Assembly: GCA_035534295.1 (NCBI GenBank)
Contig: DATLSE010000046.1
Coordinates: 1-64,000 of the forward strand
Reading direction: 5' to 3'
DNA: 64,000 nt
Source of the DNA: DATKQJ01 sp035534295
GTDB taxonomy: Bacteria > Chloroflexota > Dormibacteria > Dormibacterales > Dormibacteraceae
This document shows positions 43,299 to 51,214 of this stretch, one piece after another. The translations under genes and the position numbers were made by a program. Each line of letters opens with the position of its first letter. Position 1 is the stretch's first letter. The notes under the pieces were generated by a model. It was given only the letters and a program-made list of their open reading frames with translations. It was not told the origin of the DNA and made no database searches.

Positions 43299-43619
43299 TC
43301 AGGCGACGGGAACGCGTAGCTCCTGGCCCACCTCGAGGGCGGGCCCTTGCAGTCGGTTGGCCGTTTCGATCTCACCTACCTTGTCCTGCAGGTTGGACCC
43401 GGGGTAGTGAACGGCGGCGATTCCCCAGATTGTGTCCCCCGGTCTGACAGTAACCATTTCATAGCTCGCCGGTGCGCTGCCGTGCGCGTCTTGAGCCAGC
43501 GCCAGACCCGTACCCAAGATCAGGGTTGCGCCGAGCACCAGGTTTCGAGTGCGAACCTTCCAACGGGGCCTTGGCCGCCGAAGGCGGAAGCGGGTCTGGT
43601 CTGCCATGGCTGCGTACAT
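43299..43619 (-). CDS. LysM-domain membrane protein, YneA/ChiZ-like SOS division inhibitor
   Basis: About 106 residues: Arg-rich cytoplasmic start, one membrane helix (LVLGATLILGTGLALA) and an extracytoplasmic LysM domain (VTVRPGDTIWGIAAVHYPGSN ... ELRVPVA). It is divergent from lexA with SOS boxes between, the same arrangement as Bacillus yneA-lexA and mycobacterial Rv2719c-lexA, whose products delay cell division after DNA damage. ATG 43619 lies about three bases after the predicted transcription start; ATG 43607 is an alternative. Confidence 0.78.
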   Translation of the reverse strand: MYAAMADQTRFRLRRPRPRWKVRTRNLVLGATLILGTGLALAQDAHGSAPASYEMVTVRPGDTIWGIAAVHYPGSNLQDKVGEIETANRLQGPALEVGQELRVPVA

Positions 43620-43626
43620 TTGTTCG
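43613..43626 (-). promoter_or_regulatory. SOS box 1 (weaker), at LysM gene start
   Basis: On the minus strand CGAACAAATGTACG, one base off CGAAC-RNRY-GTTYG. It overlaps the start of the LysM gene. Confidence 0.5.
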
Positions 43627-43628
43627 CC

Positions 43629-43658
43629 ATGGTACCAGCGAACAGGTGTTTGGGTCAA
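43629..43658 (-). promoter_or_regulatory. LysM gene promoter with SOS box 2 in the spacer
   Basis: Minus-strand -35 TTGACC (43653-43658) and -10 TACCAT (43629-43634) are 18 bases apart. The SOS box at 43639-43652 (plus strand CGAACAGGTGTTTG, fits CGAAC-RNRY-GTTYG) fills the spacer, so LexA would block polymerase directly. Confidence 0.72.
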
Positions 43659-43665
43659 GAGGTAC

Positions 43666-43705
43666 CGAACAAAGGTTTGCTTTCTGGGCCCCAGCTTGCT
43701 AGGAT
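43666..43705 (+). promoter_or_regulatory. lexA promoter with SOS box 3
   Basis: -35 TTGCTT (43677-43682), 17-base spacer, -10 TAGGAT (43700-43705). The SOS-like box CGAACAAAGGTTTG (43666-43679) overlaps the -35, giving LexA autorepression. Confidence 0.65.
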
Positions 43706-43756
43706 CTAGCCAGCCTCGGCCCCGCTGAGGCAAAGCCGCTAGTGAGGAATGACGCG

Positions 43757-44380
43757 TTGAACCAATCCCTGAGCGATCGCCAGACTCGGATCCTGGATTA
43801 CATCGAGTCGGTCACACGGGTGCGCAACTATCCCCCCAGCGTGCGTGAGATAGGAGAGGCGGTCGGCCTTTCCTCAAGTTCGACCGTCCACAATCACCTC
43901 AACCAGCTGGAGCGCCGAGGCCTGATTCATCGCGATCCGAGCAAGTCCCGGACCGTGCAGTTGGTCGATCGCGGCGTCCCCTCCCCATCGCCCCGACCCA
44001 AGTCGGACGGTACGGTTTCGATTCCAATACTGGGCAATGTCGCGGCTGGCACCCCGATCCTGGCCGAGCAGAACATCGAGGACTACGTCTCCCTGTCCGC
44101 TGGGTTGGCGCAGGAGGGTTGGTTCGCGCTCAGGGTTCGTGGCGACTCGATGATTAACGCGGGAATCCTCGACGGTGACCTTGTCGTCATCAGACCGCAG
44201 CCGGATGCGACCGACGGCACCATCGTGGTCGCCCTGGTCGACGGTGATGCGACGGTCAAGCGCCTGGACCGTTCCACGGGCCGCGTTCGTCTCCTGGCCG
44301 AGAATGCCGATTACGCTCCCATCGTTCCGGACCAGGTGAGCCTGGTCGGGGCGGTGCGCGCGGTGCTTCGGACCTACTGA
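43757..44380 (+). CDS. lexA: LexA repressor
   Basis: About 207 residues. N-terminal winged helix (RQTRILDYIESVTRVRNYPPSVREIGEAVG in parts; SSSTVHNHLNQLERRGLI) and C-terminal self-cleaving peptidase: Ala-Gly cleavage site in NVAAGTPILAE, catalytic Ser in RGDSMINAGI, catalytic Lys in DATVKRL. TTG 43757 is chosen because GAGGA lies nine bases upstream; GTG 43742 would add five residues and lacks a site. RecA-stimulated cleavage would derepress recA, the LysM gene and the gene at 30463. Confidence 0.95.
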   Translation: MNQSLSDRQTRILDYIESVTRVRNYPPSVREIGEAVGLSSSSTVHNHLNQLERRGLIHRDPSKSRTVQLVDRGVPSPSPRPKSDGTVSIPILGNVAAGTPILAEQNIEDYVSLSAGLAQEGWFALRVRGDSMINAGILDGDLVVIRPQPDATDGTIVVALVDGDATVKRLDRSTGRVRLLAENADYAPIVPDQVSLVGAVRAVLRTY

Positions 44381-44395
44381 GGAGAGTTCTCTGGC

Positions 44396-45196
44396 CTAGG
44401 TCGCCAGGCCGTGCTCACGCAGCGCTTGGTTGAGGCTCACCTTGAGGTCGGTGCGGGCGTCCCGCCAGCCCACGATGAGTCCGGTGGCCACCTGGTATTC
44501 CCCGGCTGGGAAGGTGCGAGGCCGCGATCCGGGTATGACGATCGCTCGCGGGGGAACGATGCCTCGGTGCTCGACCGCAGTCTGACCGGTGACGTCGATG
44601 ATCGGGGTGGACGCGGTCAGTACAACATTGGCTCCCAGCACCGCTCCGGTGCCCACGATGACCCCCTCGGTGACCACGCACCGCGAGCCGATGAAGGCGT
44701 GATCCTCAACGATCACGGGACGCGCCTGCACCGGCTCGAGCACCCCACCGAGTCCGACGCCGCCCGCGAGGTGCACGCCTTCGCCCACCTGGGCGCAGGA
44801 GCCCACGGTGGCCCAGGTGTCGACCATGGTTCCCGGCCCGACCCAGGCGCCCACGTTGACGTAGCTCGGCATCATCACCGCTCCGGGGGCGAGAAAGGCG
44901 CCGTACCGCGCCACGGCCGGTGGTACCACGCGCACGCCGGCCCGTTCGAGGTCGTGCTTCAGGGGGATCTTGTCCCGGTATTCGAACGGCCCGATCTCGA
45001 TCGTTTCGATGTGACGGAGGCGGAAATAGAGCAGGATGGCCTGCTTCACCCAGGCATTCACGACCCAACCATTTGATTCCGGCTGGGCGCTGCGCACTCG
45101 ACCCTCATTGAGCGCGGCCATGGTCTCCTCGACCGCCTCGGCGTCGATATCGCCAGACTCGAAGGAGGCGCCTACTCGCTCCTCGAGGGAGGTCAC
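44396..45196 (-). CDS. dapD: Tetrahydrodipicolinate N-succinyltransferase
   Basis: A 266-residue left-handed beta-helix acyltransferase of the succinylase lysine/diaminopimelate route. The N-terminal helical domain has GRVRSAQPESNGWVVNAWVK in the style of E. coli DapD; hexapeptide repeats follow (SYVNVGAWVGPGTMVDTWATVG in parts, GVGLGGVLEP). GTG start overlaps the stop of the upstream aminotransferase gene (GTGA). Together with the next two genes it makes a dapE-dapC-dapD operon. Confidence 0.93.
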   Translation of the reverse strand: MTSLEERVGASFESGDIDAEAVEETMAALNEGRVRSAQPESNGWVVNAWVKQAILLYFRLRHIETIEIGPFEYRDKIPLKHDLERAGVRVVPPAVARYGAFLAPGAVMMPSYVNVGAWVGPGTMVDTWATVGSCAQVGEGVHLAGGVGLGGVLEPVQARPVIVEDHAFIGSRCVVTEGVIVGTGAVLGANVVLTASTPIIDVTGQTAVEHRGIVPPRAIVIPGSRPRTFPAGEYQVATGLIVGWRDARTDLKVSLNQALREHGLAT

Positions 45197-46341
45197 AGCA
45201 CTCGATCCAGAATGGCGATCGCCGCCTGGCATTCCTCAAGCGTCGGCACCAGCGCAATGCGTACGAAGCCCTCGCCGCTGTCGCCGAAGTAATTTCCGGG
45301 TGCGACCACCACCCCCTCCTCCAGGAGCGCGCTGGCAAATTCCTGGGCGGTCTGGCCGCCCGGGACCTCACACCACAGATAGAAGGTTGCCTCAGCTCCG
45401 GCAACCCGGATCCCCTTGGACTGAAAAAACTCCAGGAAGAGTTCTCGCTTGGCGGCGTATATGCCCCGCATTCGTTCCACGTGGTTCTCGCGTGACAGCG
45501 CTTCGATGGTGGCGTGCTGAATAAACTCGGGAACGGCCACCCCCGCGAGTGGACGGTAGAGGGCAAGGCCTCGAATTATTTCGGGGTGGGCGACGATGAA
45601 GCCGGAGCGATAACCGGTCATCGACGAGCGCTTGCTCTGAGTGTTGAATACGGCCATGTGGGAGCGATCCCCCACCTGCAGCGCTGAAGACGTCGGCGCC
45701 CCGAAATAGATCTCGCTGTAGGCCTCGTCTGAGGCCACGATGAAATCATGCCGGGCTGCCTTGGCGGCGAGCTGCTCATAAAACGACAGCGGTGCCATGG
45801 CGGCGGTGGGGTTGTTGGGGTAGTTGACCCAGAGCAGCGCGACCTCGTCCCAGGTCGCATCCGGGATGGCGGACAGGTCGGGGAGAAAGTGATTCTCCTC
45901 CAACAGCGGGAGGCGAAGAACGCGGCCGCCCGCCATCTCGGCCCCGCGGTCGGGAATCGGATACCCGGGTTCGGTGACGACGACGATGTTCTTGGGACTG
46001 TGGGGATCCATGACGATGAAGGCGAAGCTGTAAACGGCCTCCTTGCTCCCAAACGTGGGCATGACCTCGGTTCGCCAGTCCACTTGCACGCCGTATCGGC
46101 GCTCGATCCAGGCCGCTATCGCCTGCTTGTGCTCGTCCAGCCCGGCTGCCTTGGGGTAGCTCGAGCGCTCGCCCAAGGCATCCACCAGCGCCTGACGGAT
46201 CCCCGGATCGGTCTCCTCCATGGGATCGCCGACCGAGAAGTCGATCAGACGAACACCCCTGGCCAGGGCCCGCTTGCGGGCCTCGTCCAAGACCAGGAAG
46301 GGATAGGGGCGAAGCTGCGCTAGGACCGGATTCAGACGCAT
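45193..46341 (-). CDS. dapC: Succinyl-diaminopimelate aminotransferase (DapC-like)
   Basis: A 382-residue fold-type I aminotransferase. Family motifs: FSVGDPMEETD, VNYPNNPTAAM, the Asp in IVASDEAYSEIYF, PLP-Lys in FNTQSKRSSMTGYRSGF and the Arg in EGFVRIAL that holds the substrate carboxylate. Position between dapE and dapD makes N-succinyl-L,L-diaminopimelate:2-oxoglutarate aminotransferase the likely role; other class I aminotransferases look similar. ATG 46341 overlaps the dapE 3' end by ten bases. Confidence 0.85.
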   Translation of the reverse strand: MRLNPVLAQLRPYPFLVLDEARKRALARGVRLIDFSVGDPMEETDPGIRQALVDALGERSSYPKAAGLDEHKQAIAAWIERRYGVQVDWRTEVMPTFGSKEAVYSFAFIVMDPHSPKNIVVVTEPGYPIPDRGAEMAGGRVLRLPLLEENHFLPDLSAIPDATWDEVALLWVNYPNNPTAAMAPLSFYEQLAAKAARHDFIVASDEAYSEIYFGAPTSSALQVGDRSHMAVFNTQSKRSSMTGYRSGFIVAHPEIIRGLALYRPLAGVAVPEFIQHATIEALSRENHVERMRGIYAAKRELFLEFFQSKGIRVAGAEATFYLWCEVPGGQTAQEFASALLEEGVVVAPGNYFGDSGEGFVRIALVPTLEECQAAIAILDRVL

Positions 46342-47384
46342 AGAAAGTCCCTTAGGATCGTGAGGCAGGACACCATCGCCTCCACGCTGACGCGTTCGTC
46401 TCGACGGTGGGCGAAGTCGGGGTCGCCGGGACCGAAGTTTACGGCCTCCACCCCGCTGGCGGCGAATTCGGCCGCCGGTGTCCATGCCTGCTTGGGTCGG
46501 ACCTCGAGTCCCTGCGCGCGCAGACGCTGGAGTACCGGATTGGACAGGCTGGCCGGTGCTCCAGGAGCATGGCTCAGGATGCGAAGATCGGCCCCCTCCC
46601 CCACTCTCTGGCGCAAGGTCAACTCGGCCTCGGCGGGCGACCGATTGCCGGCGTAGCGGAAGTTCAGGACGCAGCGCGCGCGGTCGGGAATGACGTTGTT
46701 CGCGATGCCGGCGGACATCTCCGTCACGCTCAGCACCTCGCGGTAGGTGAGCCCGTCGATGACAACGTCGTGGGGCGCCTGGTCCACCACCTGAGCCAGG
46801 CCCCTGACCGCCTCAGCGATGGCGTTCACTCCCAGCCAGGGACGGGCGCTGTGGGCCGCGCGACCGTGAAACGTGAGCTCGGCGTTGATGTTTCCCAGGC
46901 AGCCGGCGTGAAGCTGATTCGCGGTCGGCTCCATCACCAGCGCCAGAGGTACGTGGGTCAGCTCCGGTATCAGACCCAAGAGCGGGGTTAGAACGCTCTC
47001 GGCGAAGCTCACCTCCTCCTTGCCGAAGACCACGAAGACCGGGTTCAGCTTCAGGGTCGGAACTTCGCGGGCCAGGGCTAGCATCACGGCCAGCGAGCCC
47101 TTCATGTCCGCTGCTCCCAAGCCGTGCACCGATCCGTCCTCCACCCTGGGAGGCAGGTTGCCCTGTTCCGGCACCGTGTCAGTGTGCCCAGCCAGGACCA
47201 CATCCCAGGGACCTGGCCGGCCGAAGACCAGGGCGTCGGCCTGGCGATGGATGATCTCGACACCGTCCACGGCCTCGACCTGGTCTGCGATCCAGGTCGT
47301 GATCGCCTGCTCATGCCCGCTGACCGAGGGGATGGCGACCAGCGCCACGGCCAGCTCGGTCAGACGCTCGGCGTCAGAACTCAC
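46332..47384 (-). CDS. dapE: Succinyl-diaminopimelate desuccinylase
   Basis: A 350-residue M20-family zinc hydrolase releasing succinate from N-succinyl-diaminopimelate. Metal motifs: AGHTDTVP, GLGAADMKGSLAVML, the catalytic Glu pair in FGKEEVSF and the late His in FAHRRDERV; HGRAAHSARPWLGVNA is in the dimerisation domain. GTG start overlaps the hflX stop (GTGA). Other M20 peptidases are possible but dapC and dapD follow. Confidence 0.9.
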   Translation of the reverse strand: MSSDAERLTELAVALVAIPSVSGHEQAITTWIADQVEAVDGVEIIHRQADALVFGRPGPWDVVLAGHTDTVPEQGNLPPRVEDGSVHGLGAADMKGSLAVMLALAREVPTLKLNPVFVVFGKEEVSFAESVLTPLLGLIPELTHVPLALVMEPTANQLHAGCLGNINAELTFHGRAAHSARPWLGVNAIAEAVRGLAQVVDQAPHDVVIDGLTYREVLSVTEMSAGIANNVIPDRARCVLNFRYAGNRSPAEAELTLRQRVGEGADLRILSHAPGAPASLSNPVLQRLRAQGLEVRPKQAWTPAAEFAASGVEAVNFGPGDPDFAHRRDERVSVEAMVSCLTILRDFLCV

Positions 47385-48655
47385 GTGACCAGGTAGCGCC
47401 GAAAGCGGTGCACGCTCTCGCGTGGCGCCCGCGCCCAGGCTCGCGTGCCGCTCTCGGTGAACTCAGTTCGATCGATCCCCCCCACCTCCCGCAACTGGGA
47501 CAGTATCCGCTCCTGACCGTAGGGTACGAGGAGTTCCATCTCGGTCATGGGTCTTATCGGAAGCTGGTCAAGGGCCTCGAGGAGGCCCTCCATGCCCGCC
47601 CCGGTGGCCGCCGAAACGGTCACCGTGGGCGACGCTGGGGGAGATAGCGCCTGCACGCTGCGCCGAGCTCCAGAGCTGCCCAGAAGATCGATCTTGTTGA
47701 GGACGGTGAGCCGGGGTTTGTCGCCCGCCCCGAGCTCGCCCAGCACCTCCTCCACGGTACGCAGATGACCTGCGGCGTCGGGGGACGAGGCGTCGACAAC
47801 CTCGATCACGGCGTCGGCGCTGCCCACCTCCTCGAGCGTGGCCCGGAAGGCGGCCACCAGGTCCGTGGGCAGGTGTTGGATGAAGCCGACCGTATCGGTG
47901 AGCACGATCTCACGTCCGCTGGGCAACTGCAGCCGGCGCGTGATGGGGTCCAGGGTGGCGAAGAGGAGATTCTCCGCTCGCACCCCGGCGCCGGTCAGGC
48001 GATTGAGCAGCGTCGACTTCCCCGCGTTGGTGTAGCCGACGATGGCGACGGTAGGGATGGGCACGCGTCCCCGGCCGGCTCGCTGCTGGCGGCGTTGCGA
48101 ACGCACCTGGTCAAGCTCGCGATCGAGATCGCGCAATCGGCGCCGAATCCGGCGGCGCTCGACCTCAATCTGCTGCTCACCGGGGCCACCTCGGGTGCCG
48201 ATACCGCCGCCCTGGCGGTGGTAGTCCCAGGCGCCGATCAGGCGCGGCAGCAGATGGTGGAGTTGCGCCGACTCGACCTGGAGCCGGCCCTCGCGTGTCC
48301 TGGCATGCTGCGCGAATATGTCGAGGATGAGTTCGGTGCGGTCGACCACCCGCAATTTGAGCTCGGCCTCCAGGTTGCGCTGCTGGCGCGGGCTCAAGTC
48401 CTCGTTGCAGATGAGGATGTCAAAACCGGTCTCGGCCTGGCGCTGGACGAGCTCTTGGACTTTGCCCCGGCCGACGAACAGGCCAGGCTCGATGGCGGAG
48501 CGGCGCTGAATCTCCTGACCCACCACCTCTGCCCCCGCGGTGCGCGCCAATTCGGCCAGCTCCGCCATCTGGGACGCGATCGCGGCCTCGCTCGCAGCCG
48601 GGAGGAGCACACCGATCAGGTAGGCCCGCTCGCGCCGAGGGCTGGTATCTATCAA
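47381..48655 (-). CDS. hflX: Ribosome-associated GTPase HflX
   Basis: A 424-residue GTPase that binds the 50S subunit and splits stalled ribosomes. N-terminal HflX domain (ELARTAGAEVVGQEIQR, FVGRGKVQEL), Arg-rich helical linker (RRIRRRLRDLDRELDQVR), then G1 GYTNAGKST, G3 DTVGFIQHLP, G4 NKID. TTG 48655 overlaps the miaA stop (TTGA); longer starts would only extend into miaA. Confidence 0.94.
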   Translation of the reverse strand: MIDTSPRRERAYLIGVLLPAASEAAIASQMAELAELARTAGAEVVGQEIQRRSAIEPGLFVGRGKVQELVQRQAETGFDILICNEDLSPRQQRNLEAELKLRVVDRTELILDIFAQHARTREGRLQVESAQLHHLLPRLIGAWDYHRQGGGIGTRGGPGEQQIEVERRRIRRRLRDLDRELDQVRSQRRQQRAGRGRVPIPTVAIVGYTNAGKSTLLNRLTGAGVRAENLLFATLDPITRRLQLPSGREIVLTDTVGFIQHLPTDLVAAFRATLEEVGSADAVIEVVDASSPDAAGHLRTVEEVLGELGAGDKPRLTVLNKIDLLGSSGARRSVQALSPPASPTVTVSAATGAGMEGLLEALDQLPIRPMTEMELLVPYGQERILSQLREVGGIDRTEFTESGTRAWARAPRESVHRFRRYLVT

Positions 48656-49536
48656 TTCAGCTGATCTTTGACCAAGCCAAGAATACGCGCGATCGGGGTG
48701 CCCGCAGGCAGCCATCGGATTCCCGCGTCTGCCTGCCACCAGCGCATCTGGCGGCGCGCGTATCGGTGGCTGGCCAGCGCGATGCTGTCAGCGACTTGCT
48801 CGAGCTTGAGCCGGCCCTCGAGGTGGGCCACCGCCTCGCGGTAACCGATCCCGCTCAGAGCCTGCGATCGTGGCCCAACACCGGAGCTGATCAGATCCGC
48901 CGTCTCCCGGATCAGGCCCCGGTCCAGCATCTGCTGGCTCCGCGCCACCAGCACCTGAGCCAGATCGGATGCCGGCTCCAAACCCAGACGCAGCGCCTCC
49001 CAAGGTGGTGGGCGGCGCTCCCGCAGGCGGCTTAAGGGTGCTCCCTTGGCGGTCAGTAGCTCGATCGCGCGGATCATTCGCACCGGATTATCACGGTCGA
49101 CCTCGGCCCCGGGGTCAAGCTGGTCCAGACGCGTTCTCAGCTCGTCACGGGGGAGATCGCTCAGGCTCTGGCGCAGGACTGGATCGGGAGGCACCTCGCC
49201 CAGGGTCAGACCTTCGCAAAGCGCCCGAACATAGAGCATCGATCCCCCCTCCACGATGGGCAGGCGGCCCCGCGCCCCGATGTCTTGGATCGCGGGCGCG
49301 GCCAGGGCGAGGAAGTCGGCCAGGTTGAAAGGGAGCCGCGGGTCTGCGACCTCGAGCAGGTGGTGGCGAACCTGGGCCTGGAATTCAATCGACGGCTGGT
49401 TGCTCCCAATGCGCAGGCCCCGGTAGACCTGCCTCGAATCCGCCACCACGATCTCTCCCCCCAGGGCCTGGGCGAGCTCGAAGGCGGTCCGGCTCTTGCC
49501 CGACCCGGTGGGTCCGACCAGGACTAGGATCCGCGT
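48652..49536 (-). CDS. miaA: tRNA dimethylallyltransferase MiaA, non-canonical start
   Basis: Prenylates A37 of tRNAs reading UNN codons, the substrate for MiaB. P-loop GPTGSGKSRTAFELA, VADSRQVYRGLRIGSNQPS, RLPIVEGGSMLYVRAL and LSGIGYREAVAHLEG are MiaA landmarks. Between the in-frame TGA at 49579-49581 and the P-loop there is no ATG, GTG, TTG or CTG upstream of the first beta strand. ACG 49536 would give MRILVLVGPTGSGKS; ATC 49530 is the next option. GTG 49449 would delete the P-loop. Starts one base after the mutL stop. Confidence 0.88.
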   Translation of the reverse strand, partial: TRILVLVGPTGSGKSRTAFELAQALGGEIVVADSRQVYRGLRIGSNQPSIEFQAQVRHHLLEVADPRLPFNLADFLALAAPAIQDIGARGRLPIVEGGSMLYVRALCEGLTLGEVPPDPVLRQSLSDLPRDELRTRLDQLDPGAEVDRDNPVRMIRAIELLTAKGAPLSRLRERRPPPWEALRLGLEPASDLAQVLVARSQQMLDRGLIRETADLISSGVGPRSQALSGIGYREAVAHLEGRLKLEQVADSIALASHRYARRQMRWWQADAGIRWLPAGTPIARILGLVKDQLN

Positions 49537-49537
49537 T

Positions 49538-51214
49538 CTAGTAGTTCCTGCGAAAGTGCCGTCGGAGTTCGGCCCAGCTCACCAACAGACGCGTGGGTCG
49601 TCCGTGAGGGCAGGTCAGGGAAGGTTCGGTCAGGTCAAGCTCGCGCAGCAGGCGCGCCTGCTCGGCGGGATCCAGCTGATCGCCAAAGCGCACCGCGGAG
49701 TGGCAGGCCAACGATGCCGCCGCACCCTCCAGACGCTCCCCAGCCGTTCCGCTCCCGGCCAGCACCTGGAGCAGTTCGCGAAGAGCGTCGGGCGCGCGGG
49801 CAGCGGGGGTGTCGGCTGGAGCGGAAGTCAGGCGCAGAGCCTGGGGGCCGAAGTCCTCAAACTCGAATCCCAGATCTCGGAGCTGGCGAAAGTTGTCGTC
49901 GGCGGCCGCCCTCATGCCGGCGTCCAGCTCGACCACCTCGGCAAGAAGAAGTGGCTGGCTGGCGACACCGCCCGCCCGGAGACGGGCAAGCAGGCGGTTG
50001 TAGAGGACGCGCTCATGAGCGGCGTGCTGATCGATCAGGATCAGGCCGTCCGCCGCTTCGGCAACCAGATATCCAGGGCCGACCTGACCCACGGCGCGCG
50101 CGGCGGGGGGCTCGTCCGGGTCGGCCCCGGGCAGTCCGGCTGGGGCCAGGGCTGCCCGCGCGGTCGACTTGGCCCCCCAGGAGCCGCTCACCGTCCCGGC
50201 TGCGGTCATGGGGGCCGCCACCGACGTATCTCGTTCGGCCAGGACCAGGTTGGGAACCTGGCTGCCCTCCAGGGTGGCTCGAATCGCGCGCTGGAGGGAG
50301 GCGAAGATGCCGGACTCATGGTGAAAGCGCACCTCGCGCTTGGTCGGATGTACGTTCACGTCGACCAGGGAGCCGTCGAGTTCGAGGTTCAGAACTACCA
50401 CCGGATAGCGTCCCCTTTCCAGCAGGCCGGCGTAGCACTCCTCGATGGCGTGGAGCAGCGACCGACTGAATATGGGCCTGCGGTTGACAGCGAGCAGGAT
50501 TCCGTCCCGATTGCCGCGACTCAGGCTAGGCCCTGAGATGAGGCCCCGCACGCCGTGCGACTCCACCGGCATCAGCTCGACTGCGATCCTCTCCCCGTGA
50601 ACCGCCAAGGCGGCGTCGCGCGCCTCTCCCGAGCCCGAGCTGCGCAGCGCGGGGCGGCCGTCGACGAGCAACTCGAATCGAACCCCGGGATAGATCAGAG
50701 CGTAGGCCTCGACCTGGCGGCGGCAGGCCGCGATCTCGGTAGCGTCGGTCTTGAGGAAGCGGAGCCGTGCGGGAGTGTTCTGGAAAAGATCGCGGATTTC
50801 GATCACCGTCCCCGGGCTGGGCGGGGCAACCCCCTGTTCCAGCACCCGACCGTGGCGCAGCCTGATCCGAGCCGGACCGCTGCGGCATTCGACCTCGGCT
50901 ACCGAAGCGATACTGGCCAGGGCCTCGCCCCGGAAGCCGAGGCTGGACACGCGTTCCAGATCCTCCAGGCGGCGGATTTTGCTCGTGGCGTGACGTCTGA
51001 ACGCCAGCTCGAGCTCCTCGGGGGGGATTCCACTGCCGTCATCAGCGACGCGGATCAGTGTCTTGCCAGCCCCGCGGACCTCAATAACGACGCGTCGTGC
51101 CCCAGCGTCGAGGGAGTTCTCCAAAAGCTCCTTCAGCGCCGCTGCCGGTCGCTCCACCACCTCGCCGGCGGCGATGGCATCGGCAATCTCGGGCGCGAGG
51201 ACCTGGATGCTCAC
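49538..51214 (-). CDS. mutL: DNA mismatch repair protein MutL
   Basis: A 558-residue GHKL ATPase: ENSLDAGARRV, DDGSGIPPEEL, RHATSKI, SLGFRGEALASIASV. The C-terminal domain has ACHSAVRFGDQL and CPHGRPT, which contribute to the metal site of endonuclease-type MutL, and DQHAAHERVLYN in place of the usual DQHA-x2-E-x4-E, the last Glu being Asn. GTG start overlaps the mutS stop (GTGA). Confidence 0.95.
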   Translation of the reverse strand: MSIQVLAPEIADAIAAGEVVERPAAALKELLENSLDAGARRVVIEVRGAGKTLIRVADDGSGIPPEELELAFRRHATSKIRRLEDLERVSSLGFRGEALASIASVAEVECRSGPARIRLRHGRVLEQGVAPPSPGTVIEIRDLFQNTPARLRFLKTDATEIAACRRQVEAYALIYPGVRFELLVDGRPALRSSGSGEARDAALAVHGERIAVELMPVESHGVRGLISGPSLSRGNRDGILLAVNRRPIFSRSLLHAIEECYAGLLERGRYPVVVLNLELDGSLVDVNVHPTKREVRFHHESGIFASLQRAIRATLEGSQVPNLVLAERDTSVAAPMTAAGTVSGSWGAKSTARAALAPAGLPGADPDEPPAARAVGQVGPGYLVAEAADGLILIDQHAAHERVLYNRLLARLRAGGVASQPLLLAEVVELDAGMRAAADDNFRQLRDLGFEFEDFGPQALRLTSAPADTPAARAPDALRELLQVLAGSGTAGERLEGAAASLACHSAVRFGDQLDPAEQARLLRELDLTEPSLTCPHGRPTRLLVSWAELRRHFRRNY

